From contig CAVPCU010000006.1 in assembly GCA_963702575.1 (NCBI GenBank), positions 186,001 through 250,000 on the forward strand: 64,000 bases of DNA, in the 5' to 3' direction. Both the position numbers and the translations under genes were made by a program. Positions within the stretch are counted from its first letter, which is position 1. The number at the start of each line of letters is the position of its first letter. Positions 45,513 to 52,224 of the stretch are shown one piece after another. The notes beneath the pieces were generated by a model. The model ran no database searches and had not been told where the DNA came from. It saw only the letters and a program-made list of their open reading frames with translations. The stretch is from VRUE01 sp963702575 (GTDB lineage Bacteria > Actinomycetota > Thermoleophilia > Solirubrobacterales > 70-9).

Positions 45513-45513
45513 T
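45462..45513 (+). repeat. Left attachment repeat (attL) within tRNA-Gly
   Basis: These 52 bases, from the D-stem to just past the tRNA end, are repeated exactly at 46656-46707. Identity ends abruptly on both sides. This is the typical footprint of tyrosine-recombinase integration into a tRNA 3' end, with the element restoring a complete tRNA. Confidence 0.85.
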
Positions 45514-45533
45514 TCCCATTGCAGAGCCAAATT

Positions 45534-45580
45534 GAGCCAGGCCGGGTTTCACGGAGACCCTGTGAAAGCCGGGATGGCTC
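45534..45580. repeat. Imperfect 19-bp inverted repeat next to attL
   Basis: The arms at 45534-45552 and 45562-45580 (GAGCCA...TTTCAC and GTGAAA...TGGCTC) pair with three mismatches around a 9-base loop, 21 bases inside the left attachment site. It could be a recombinase arm site or a transcription terminator for the tRNA. Confidence 0.55.
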
Positions 45581-45686
45581 ACCTGCGCCGACAGCTTGGA
45601 TGAGGCGCTGGTCAATGGCGCGGGTGATGAGCGCCGACGCGGTCGAGTCGAGGTAGTGATTTGAACCGCTTGATCAATGATTGCGA

Positions 45687-45715
45687 CTTACGGAATTAGG
45701 CCTGATTTCCGTAAG
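45687..45715. promoter_or_regulatory. Inverted repeat, operator of the island toxin-antitoxin pair
   Basis: Nine-base arms CTTACGGAA / TTCCGTAAG flank an 11-base AT-rich centre and end 18 bases before the antitoxin ATG at 45734. Probable binding site of the HTH antitoxin; AT richness suggests the promoter is here. Confidence 0.6.
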
Positions 45716-45733
45716 CTCTGCTACTCTGAGCCG

Positions 45734-46171
45734 ATGGGAAAGCGCGACGCACAGCTGGTCACGGAGGCCCTCTTCACCCTCGTCGATGCGCGTGAGGCGA
45801 TCGAGAACGGCCACTCCGACGCTGCCCTTGATGCGCTTGAGGAGGCCCAGGAGGTGCTGATCTCGGTCAAGCACACGCCGGGTGTGAGCGTGGCGGCGGC
45901 GAGCGAGCGACTCGGGGTCTCCGAGCCGACCATCCGCAACTGGGTGAAGCGAGGAGCGCTTGAGGCGGTTGCGGGGGCCAGGCCGATGCAGATAGAGCCG
46001 CAGAGCCTGCACCGGGTCAGCCGCGCGCTCGCCGAACTGCGCGAGCGCGGGCGGGACCGCGACTGGCTACAGGCTGTGGTCGACCATCTGCACGACCGCG
46101 AAGCGCGGGGCAGCGAGGCTCTGCGCGAGGGCTTGGCCCAGCTGGGCCGCGGGCGGCTCGAACCAGCCTGA
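45734..46171 (+). CDS. Helix-turn-helix antitoxin (AlpA/MerR-like HTH)
   Basis: This 145-residue protein has an N-terminal helical part (LVTEALFTLVDAREAIENGH...ALEEAQEVLIS), a central HTH (VSVAAASERLGVSEPTIRNWVKRGALEAV) and a helical C-terminus. The HTH is of the excisionase/MerR type that inserts a recognition helix (SEPTIRNWVKRG). ATG 45734 follows the inverted repeat; the stop overlaps the toxin ATG (TGATG). It could double as an excisionase for the island, but the pairing with a RelE-like gene favours an antitoxin. Confidence 0.7.
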   Translation: MGKRDAQLVTEALFTLVDAREAIENGHSDAALDALEEAQEVLISVKHTPGVSVAAASERLGVSEPTIRNWVKRGALEAVAGARPMQIEPQSLHRVSRALAELRERGRDRDWLQAVVDHLHDREARGSEALREGLAQLGRGRLEPA

Positions 46172-46581
46172 TGCCCCACGAGGTCCTGCGTACGGCGCAG
46201 GTCGCCACTGTGCTTGGCGGGATGTCGGCGCGCGAGAAGCGCTCCTATGAAGCGGCGGTCGACGCCCTGCGCGGGGAAGGCTGCGGGGCCGGTGGCTATC
46301 GGCTGGCCGCGGCCGATGGCGATGACTATCCGCTGTGTTGCCGCCACCTCGCATACGCATGGCGGATGTTCACGGCCTATCCACGCAAGAAGCAAGTCGT
46401 GATCGTCGCCCTCGATAAGCACGAGCGCGACCACAACCCGGCAGCCGATCTCGCTGAGATCCTGCCTGGCCTCGCTACGGCTGGGCGCAAACGCTCGGCG
46501 AAGCCGCCCTGCTGTGAGGACGCCGCCGATCCGCCGGCGATGAACGAGGAGTTGAGCGAGCTGCTCTCCGCGTTATCCTGA
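46171..46581 (+). CDS. RelE/ParE-like toxin
   Basis: This 136-residue basic protein has SAREKRSYEAAVDALRGEG, a helix pair, then a beta-sheet stretch CCRHLAYAWRMFTAYPRKKQ and VVIVALDKHERDHNPAADLAEIL. The order helix-helix-strand with WRMFTAYP and the HxxDxxP-like tail resembles RelE-superfamily proteins that cut mRNA on the ribosome. The C-terminal 45 residues (with CC and PPAMNEELSELLSAL) have no counterpart I recognise. Assignment rests on fold pattern and coupling to the HTH gene. Confidence 0.6.
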   Translation: MPHEVLRTAQVATVLGGMSAREKRSYEAAVDALRGEGCGAGGYRLAAADGDDYPLCCRHLAYAWRMFTAYPRKKQVVIVALDKHERDHNPAADLAEILPGLATAGRKRSAKPPCCEDAADPPAMNEELSELLSALS

Positions 46582-46655
46582 GCTGTCGTCGGCGGGGGGC
46601 GGAAGCGGCGGACGGTGTCCGGTTTCACGACATAGGCGACACCTGTGTCAGGACC

Positions 46656-46707
46656 AGCGCGAGCTTCCCAAGCTCGAGGTCGCGGGTTCGAGACCCGTCG
46701 TCCGCTT
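46656..46707 (+). repeat. Right attachment repeat (attR), displaced tRNA-Gly 3' end
   Basis: An exact 52-base copy of tRNA-Gly positions 23 to end plus one base. It lacks the acceptor 5' strand and D-arm start, so it is not a functional tRNA. It ends 5 bases from the stop of the convergent winged-helix gene. Confidence 0.88.
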
Positions 46708-46712
46708 CGCGT

Positions 46713-47012
46713 TCAGCCTCCCCTTGCGCCGACCTTGGTCTTGCGCCGCCGGTTCTTGCGGCTGCTGTCGCTGTCGATGGCGCGGTAGAAGTGCTCGATC
46801 GCGCCGCGCACCTGCTGTTCGCCGACGATCTCGATCAGGCCGTCCTTGCGCAGCTCGGTGACGTGGTAGTTGACCGTGCTCAACGGCGCCTGCAGCTCCT
46901 GACTCAGCTCCTTGGGGGAGAGCGTCCGGGCGCCGTCGTCGAGGCTCAGCACCTCTAGTATCGAAACTCGCAATGGGTGGGTATTAGAACGAGCCAGCAG
47001 CTCCCAATTCAC
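46713..47012 (-). CDS. ArsR-like winged-helix transcription regulator
   Basis: This 99-residue protein reads HPLRVSILEVLSLDDGARTLSPKELSQELQ, then APLSTVNYHVTELRKDGLIEIV (recognition helix and wing) and GEQQVRGAIEHFYRAID. No metal-binding cysteines are present, so it is not a metal sensor. The GEQQVRGA.EH.Y block is shared with the regulator at 58463, indicating paralogues. It is divergent from the large secreted protein at 47156, which it may control. Confidence 0.8.
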   Translation of the reverse strand: MNWELLARSNTHPLRVSILEVLSLDDGARTLSPKELSQELQAPLSTVNYHVTELRKDGLIEIVGEQQVRGAIEHFYRAIDSDSSRKNRRRKTKVGARGG

Positions 47013-47155
47013 GTTGTCCTCTCTTTCGTCGACTGGGGGATACCCAAAAAAGATTAGCGCAGATCATCAGAATCGGGTAAAGATTCACAGGATCGGGTAA
47101 TCTACGTTCGACAGCGGCGCGGGCAGGCGCCGAAGGCCGCGGGAAGGAGACTCGG

Positions 47156-50053
47156 ATGAGTTCACGGGAAGCGGCGCGGAGCTTCGCGGTGGGAGGCCTG
47201 ATCCTGGCAATCGCAATGGCGATCTGGGCGCCGCTGGCGGGGGCCGATACGGCGGGGATCATCGCCTCGAGCGATCCTCACAACCCGCAGGTCGATTCCG
47301 GCTGGCAGGCCGGCACCTGCACCGAAGAACCGCCCGAAAGCACGGAATTCTGTTCGGTTGAAACGCCATCCCAGTTCTTCGAACAGGCCGCCGGTCATCC
47401 GCACTGGGGCTTCACCCAGTTCATCGTCAAGCACAAAGCACCCGGCGAAACGCCGGTCGGCGAACTCGAGACCGTCCATGTCGACCTTCCGGTCGGGATC
47501 AGCGTCAACCCCGGGGCGACGCCCCGCTGCAAACTGACCGAATTCGAAGCGTCGACCTGCAATCCCGCCACCAAAGTCGGCGAAAGTCAGGTCACCGCCT
47601 CTGTTCTCGGCGTCCCGGTGGCCCCGATCCCGGGAGTCACCGGTGTGCCCGTGTACAACCTCGTCCCGCTCGAACACGAGCCCGCCCGTTTCGGCCTCAT
47701 TCTCGCCGGCAACGAAGTCTTCCTCGAAGCAAGCGTTGCCTGGAGTGGCGACTTCCACGAGGGGTTCACGATCGCCGTGCCGAAAGCGCTGCCGCTCGAA
47801 ATCCCGCTGCTGGTCGAAGGCGCGATCCTCAAAAACCGACTCGTCTTCAACGGTCGATCGGGCGACGGCACCTTCATCACCACGCCAAGCACCTGCCTCG
47901 GCGAAGGGCTGGTGCCACCGCATGAACACGACTACTCCACCTACCTGCTCGCCGGTTCCTACGCGGAAGAGGCGCAACCTGGATACGAATTCCCGGTCAG
48001 CGCCGAGCCGCCCTTCGAGTCGCCGATCCCGCCCGGGACCCAACCGAGGGAATGCGGCACGATCCCCTACGAACCCTCGATCGGGGTCAATCCGAATACC
48101 GCCCAGACCGACTCGCCTTCCGGCGCGAAGGTTGACGTCCAGGTTCCCCACATCACCGGCGGAGGGGGAAGCCTGCAGGACAGCTCCGACACGAGAACCG
48201 CCGCGGTGACGCTGCCGCTTGGTATGGGGATTAACCCGTCCGCCGCGGGGGGCGGCCTGCAGACCTGCAGCGACGCACAGTTCGGACTCGGCTCCGACAG
48301 TGAGAACCCCGGTTGCCCCTCGGCCTCGAAGATCGGCACCGTCTCGATCGAATCGCCGCCGCTGCCGGAAGGAATATTGACGGGCAACGTCTACGTGGGG
48401 CGGCAGCTCAGTCGCGACCCGCTCTCCGGCAACGAGTACCGGATCTTCGTTGAAGCCGGGTCACAGCGCTACGGCGTCTTCGTCCGCCTCGAAGGCAAGG
48501 TCAGCGCCGATCCGCTGACCGGGCGCTTGACCACCACCTTCAGCGGCAGGGAATTCAGTGGGCTCAAGGGCCTGCCCCAGGTCCCCTTCAGCTCCTTCAC
48601 TTTCGACTTCGACGGCGGCGCGCGGGCGGTGCTGACCAGCCCGACGACCTGTGGGCCGAGCCAGACGACGGCCGTGATGACGCCCTGGTCGGGCAACGCG
48701 CCGGCCACCCCCTCGGGCCAGTTCACCCTGACCGCCGCTCCCGGCGGCGGCAAGTGCGCGAAAACGGGCGCCGAACGGCCCTTCGCCCCTGGCTTCTCGG
48801 CGAAGGCGCAGAAGCCGGTCGGCGGCGCCTACAGCCCGCTGACGATCGACCTCACGCGCAACGATGGCAGCCAGGAGCTGAAAGGCGCCGAAGTCCTGCT
48901 GCCGCCGGGCCTGACCGCGAAGCTGAAGGGCGTCCGCTACTGCCCGGAGGCGGCGCTGGCCGCCGCGGCGGCCAGCAGCGGGCTCGTCGAGGCGGCCAGC
49001 TCGAGCTGCCCCGACTCGAGCCTGGTCGGCCACGCTCAGGTCCTTTCCGGCTCGGGCCCCTCGCCGATCCAGATCGCTGGCAAGGTCTTCCTCGCCGGCC
49101 CCTACCGGGGCGCTCCGCTCTCCCTGGCCGTCGTCACCCCCGCCACGGCCGGGCCGTTCGACCTCGGCACGGTCGTGGTGCGGGTGGCGCTCTTCGTCCA
49201 GCCGGAAACGGCCCAGGTCGACGCGGTCTCGGACCCGATCCCGCACGTCTACGGCGGCGCCCTGCTCGACGTCCGCTCGATCTCGATCTCGATCGACCGG
49301 CAGAAGTTCTCGCTCAACCCGACCAACTGCTCGCAGCTGGCCACGACGGCGACCCTGCACGGCGGCGCCAACGACCCGAACAACCCGGCCGGGTTCAGCT
49401 CCTACGCCGCCAGCTCGCCGTTCAAGGTGGAGGGCTGCGAGAAGCTCGACTTCAGGCCGAAGCTCTCCATGCGGCTGTTCGGCGCCCACCGCCGGGCGAA
49501 GAACCCGAAGCTGCGGGCGACGCTCGTCGCCCGCGAAGGCGACGCCAACGTCGCCCGCGCCTCGGTCACCCTGCCGCGGGCGCTGATCCTCGACCAGGCG
49601 AACCTGGCCAAGGTCTGCACCCGCGTCCAGTTCGCCGCCGGCGATTGCCCGAAGAAGTCGATCTACGGCTACGCCCGCGCGGAAACGCCGCTGCTCGACG
49701 AACCGCTCGAAGGCCCGGTGTTCCTCCGTTCGTCCAGTAACGAACTACCCGACCTCGTCGCCGACCTGCGCGGCCAGGTGGAGATCGTCCTCGACAGCCG
49801 CACCGACAGCGTCAGGGGCCGCATCCGCAGCACCTTCGACACGGTCCCCGACGTGCCGGTGTCGAAGTTCACCCTCAGCCTCCGGGGCGGGCGCAGGGGG
49901 CTGTTGGTCAACTCACAGAACCTCTGCCCGAAGCACCGGAAGGGACGGGGAAAACGCGCCAAGCCGCTGCGCTTCCTCGCCCGTTTCAAAGCCCAGAACG
50001 GGAAGAAGGCGAACATGAGGCCGAAGCTGCGGACGCCGTGCAAGCGACACTGA
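47156..50053 (+). CDS. Very large secreted surface protein, same family as the 7947 protein
   Basis: This 965-residue protein has an N-terminal signal (FAVGGLILAIAMAIWAPLAGA). Repeated blocks of about 200 residues each show LPxGxxxNPxxxPRC-like and VYNLVPxExEPARFG-like motifs, in which a Cys-bounded strand set and a VG.(V/S) turn recur (for example GMGINPSAAGGGLQTCSD, LPPGLTAKLKGVRYCPE, TLPRALILDQANLAKVC). The C-terminus is Lys/Arg-rich (NGKKANMRPKLRTPCKRH). No enzyme motif is present. AAGGAGA precedes ATG 47156. The first half uses GAA/AAA codons freely, unlike neighbours. Probably an abundant cell-surface or exported protein. Confidence 0.75.
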   Translation: MSSREAARSFAVGGLILAIAMAIWAPLAGADTAGIIASSDPHNPQVDSGWQAGTCTEEPPESTEFCSVETPSQFFEQAAGHPHWGFTQFIVKHKAPGETPVGELETVHVDLPVGISVNPGATPRCKLTEFEASTCNPATKVGESQVTASVLGVPVAPIPGVTGVPVYNLVPLEHEPARFGLILAGNEVFLEASVAWSGDFHEGFTIAVPKALPLEIPLLVEGAILKNRLVFNGRSGDGTFITTPSTCLGEGLVPPHEHDYSTYLLAGSYAEEAQPGYEFPVSAEPPFESPIPPGTQPRECGTIPYEPSIGVNPNTAQTDSPSGAKVDVQVPHITGGGGSLQDSSDTRTAAVTLPLGMGINPSAAGGGLQTCSDAQFGLGSDSENPGCPSASKIGTVSIESPPLPEGILTGNVYVGRQLSRDPLSGNEYRIFVEAGSQRYGVFVRLEGKVSADPLTGRLTTTFSGREFSGLKGLPQVPFSSFTFDFDGGARAVLTSPTTCGPSQTTAVMTPWSGNAPATPSGQFTLTAAPGGGKCAKTGAERPFAPGFSAKAQKPVGGAYSPLTIDLTRNDGSQELKGAEVLLPPGLTAKLKGVRYCPEAALAAAAASSGLVEAASSSCPDSSLVGHAQVLSGSGPSPIQIAGKVFLAGPYRGAPLSLAVVTPATAGPFDLGTVVVRVALFVQPETAQVDAVSDPIPHVYGGALLDVRSISISIDRQKFSLNPTNCSQLATTATLHGGANDPNNPAGFSSYAASSPFKVEGCEKLDFRPKLSMRLFGAHRRAKNPKLRATLVAREGDANVARASVTLPRALILDQANLAKVCTRVQFAAGDCPKKSIYGYARAETPLLDEPLEGPVFLRSSSNELPDLVADLRGQVEIVLDSRTDSVRGRIRSTFDTVPDVPVSKFTLSLRGGRRGLLVNSQNLCPKHRKGRGKRAKPLRFLARFKAQNGKKANMRPKLRTPCKRH

Positions 50054-50073
50054 CGGGCTAGCCTCCCGCGTCG

Positions 50074-51105
50074 GTGCGCCCGACGCTCTCCGTCCTGATC
50101 GTCTCCTGGAACAGCCGCGAGCAGCTCGCGCGGACGCTGCCCGCGCTGCTGCCCGAGCTGGGGGAGGGCGACGAGCTGATCGTCGTCGACAACGACTCCA
50201 CCGACGGCACGCCCGAGGCGGTCGAGGCGCTGGCACCGCGGGCGCGCCTCGTGCGCAGCGGCCGCAACGCGGGCTTCGCCGCGGCCTGCAACGAGGGCGC
50301 CGCGCTCGCCGGGGGCGATCTGCTGGTCATCCTCAACCCCGACGCGGCGCCGCTGCCCGGCTTCGGCGAGGCGATCCGCCGGCCCTGGCTGGAGGAGCGC
50401 GGCTGGTCGGCCTGGCAGGCGCTGGTCGCCGCCCGCGGCGCGACCGAGGTCAACTCGGCCGGCAACCCGGTCCACTTCACCGGGATCGTCTGGGCCGGTT
50501 GTCACGGCCGCCCGATCTCCGCCGCCCCGCCGGCGGGCGAGGTGGCGGCACTCTCCGGCGCCTGCCTGGCGATCCCCCGCCGCACCTGGGAGGAGGCGGG
50601 CGGCTTCCCTCCGGAGTTCTTCCTCTACCACGAGGACGTCGACCTCTCGCTGCGCCTCCGCCTCGCCGGGGGCAGGATCGGGATCGAGCCCTCCGCGGTG
50701 GTCGACCACGACTACGAGTTCGGCGCCAACCGCCAGAAGTGGCGCTGGCTCGAGCGCAACCGCTGGGCCTGTCTGATCCGGCTCTACCCGGCGCCGCTGC
50801 TCTGGCTGCTGGCGCCGGCGCTGCTCGCCACCGAGCTGGCGCTGATTCCGGCCGCGATCGCCGGCGGCTGGTGGCGGCAGAAGCTCGCCGCCGACCTCGA
50901 CCTCCTCCGCTGGCTGCCGCGCCTGCTGCGCGAGCGCCGCGCGCTGCAGGCGAGCCGCTCGGCGAGCGCCGCCGAGTTCTCCGCCTGGCTGACCCCCGAC
51001 CTCGACTCCCCCTTCATCCCGGCGATAGCCCGTTCGACCCCGGCCCGCCTACTCCTGCGCGGCTACTGGCGCGCGGTCAGGTGGGCTGTCGCGTGGGCCG
51101 GATGA
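50074..51105 (+). CDS. Family 2 glycosyltransferase (rhamnosyltransferase-like)
   Basis: This 343-residue protein has a GT-A fold start (TLSVLIVSWNSREQLARTLP), nucleotide-sugar binding ELIVVDNDSTDGT, NAGFAAACNEGA, the DxD-like ILNPDAAP, the acceptor loop SGACLAIPRR and the base-containing FFLYHEDVDLSLRLR, as in dTDP-rhamnose transferases. A C-terminal hydrophobic segment (APLLWLLAPALLATELALIPAA) may attach it to the membrane. GTG start 50074. It ends inside the 3' end of the convergent SDR gene. Confidence 0.87.
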   Translation: MRPTLSVLIVSWNSREQLARTLPALLPELGEGDELIVVDNDSTDGTPEAVEALAPRARLVRSGRNAGFAAACNEGAALAGGDLLVILNPDAAPLPGFGEAIRRPWLEERGWSAWQALVAARGATEVNSAGNPVHFTGIVWAGCHGRPISAAPPAGEVAALSGACLAIPRRTWEEAGGFPPEFFLYHEDVDLSLRLRLAGGRIGIEPSAVVDHDYEFGANRQKWRWLERNRWACLIRLYPAPLLWLLAPALLATELALIPAAIAGGWWRQKLAADLDLLRWLPRLLRERRALQASRSASAAEFSAWLTPDLDSPFIPAIARSTPARLLLRGYWRAVRWAVAWAG

Positions 51106-51799
51106 GGATCTCGTTGACGTCGACGTTCGGCGGCTGCTCGAGGGCGAAGAGGACGGCGCGGGCGACGTCCTCGTCGCGCAGCGCCCACTCTCCCGGCCGG
51201 TTGTCGAAGAAAGGGGTGTCGACCATCCCGGGCTCGATCAGCGTCATCCGGATCGCGTCGTTGTCGTGCAGCTGGCGCAGCTCGGCCCGCAGCGCCTCGC
51301 CGATCGCCGTCGCCGCCCACTTGGTCGCCGAGTAGAGCGAGCCGGGCAGCACGCGCCGGCCGGCGACCGAGCTGGTGATGACGAAATGGCCGTCGCCGCG
51401 CTCGAGCAGGTGGGGGAGGGTGGCGCGGATCGTCAGCGCGACGCCGTAGACGTTGGTCAGGATCATCGAGCGCCAGTGCTCGACCGACTCCTCGAGGAAG
51501 CCGCGGGTGGCGCCGAAGCCGGCGTTGGCGAAGACCGCGTCGATCCGGCCGAACGCCTCGAGGCCGGCGGCCACCGTCGCCTCGACCTGGTCCCACTCGG
51601 TGACGTCGCAGCTCAGCGCCAGCGCCCGTTCCTCACCTCCCAGCTCGGCGACCAGCTCCTCCAACGGCTCCATCCGTCGTGCCGCCAGCACCAGTCGGTA
51701 CCGATCCGCCGCGGCCCGCGCCGTAGCGGCCCCGATGCCGCTGCTGGCGCCGGTGATCAGCAGTACCGGATCGTCTGGAGCACCCGCCATCGTCGCCAT
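51077..51799 (-). CDS. Short-chain dehydrogenase/reductase
   Basis: A classical SDR of about 240 residues: cofactor loop LLITGASSGIGAATARAAA, NADP-type Arg pair (AARRMEPLEEL), CDVTEWDQV, VFANAGFGATRGF (NAG), Ser in ITSSVAGRRV and catalytic YSATKWA. It oxidises or reduces an unknown alcohol/ketone with NAD(P). Start ATG 51799 (or 51790). It is divergent from ccmE and overlaps the 3' end of the glycosyltransferase by 29 bases, convergently. Confidence 0.88.
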   Translation of the reverse strand: MATMAGAPDDPVLLITGASSGIGAATARAAADRYRLVLAARRMEPLEELVAELGGEERALALSCDVTEWDQVEATVAAGLEAFGRIDAVFANAGFGATRGFLEESVEHWRSMILTNVYGVALTIRATLPHLLERGDGHFVITSSVAGRRVLPGSLYSATKWAATAIGEALRAELRQLHDNDAIRMTLIEPGMVDTPFFDNRPGEWALRDEDVARAVLFALEQPPNVDVNEILIRPTRQPT

Positions 51800-51825
51800 T
51801 CTCGCAGTTGCGATAATCCGCCGCC

Positions 51826-52224
51826 GTGGATCCAAGCCGCAAGCGAAAGGTCCGGCTCGTGGTTGCGCTCGGCGTGGCCGTGCTGCTGTCCGGTGCGCTC
51901 GTCTACACCTCGTTCAGCGCCTCCTCGGAAGCCAAGCAGCCGTCGCAGCTGATCGGCGCCGCCTCGGGCGGCAGCTACGAGCTGACCGGCCGCGTGGTCA
52001 AGGGCTCGGTCAGGCACCGCGGCGCCGGCCTGCGCTTTCGCGTCGCCGATCGCGAAAACGCCAGCGAGAGCCTTCCCGTCACCTACAACGGCACGGTCCC
52101 GGACCCCTTTCGCGGCGGCCGCGAGATCGTCCTCGCCGGCACGGTCGAGCGCGGGGTCTTCGTCGGCGAACGCGACACGCTGGTGACCAAGTGCCCGTCG
52201 AAGTTCACCGCGGCCAATGGCTAG
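51826..52224 (+). CDS. ccmE: Cytochrome c maturation haem chaperone CcmE (Cys-type)
   Basis: This 132-residue protein has an N-terminal membrane anchor (LVVALGVAVLLSGALVYTSF) and an OB-fold (YELTGRVVKGSVRHRGAGLRF, LPVTYNGTVPDPFRGGREIV). The haem-attachment position, His in the HxxxY motif of E. coli CcmE, is Cys123 here (LVTKCPSKF), as in CxxxY variants from archaea and some bacteria, with Phe in place of Tyr. It transfers haem to CcmF. GTG start. It overlaps ccmF by 8 bases. Confidence 0.86.
   Translation: MDPSRKRKVRLVVALGVAVLLSGALVYTSFSASSEAKQPSQLIGAASGGSYELTGRVVKGSVRHRGAGLRFRVADRENASESLPVTYNGTVPDPFRGGREIVLAGTVERGVFVGERDTLVTKCPSKFTAANG

Larger units (their letters stand above)
45462..46707 (+). 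mobile_element. 1.2 kb island integrated in tRNA-Gly, carrying a toxin-antitoxin pair
   Basis: The island is bounded by 52-bp direct repeats of the tRNA-Gly 3' end (45462-45513 and 46656-46707). The interior (1142 bases) holds a helix-turn-helix gene and a RelE-like gene, a long imperfect hairpin next to the left repeat and a TTTCACG-containing sequence near each end (45547-45553 and 46623-46629). No integrase or other mobility gene is present, so it is either non-autonomous or the remnant of a larger island kept by its toxin-antitoxin cargo. Confidence 0.75.

Noticed and set aside
46656..46707. Second tRNA-Gly gene
   Set aside because: It lacks the 5' acceptor strand and most of the D-arm and is exactly identical only over the 3' part, so it is an attachment-site copy.
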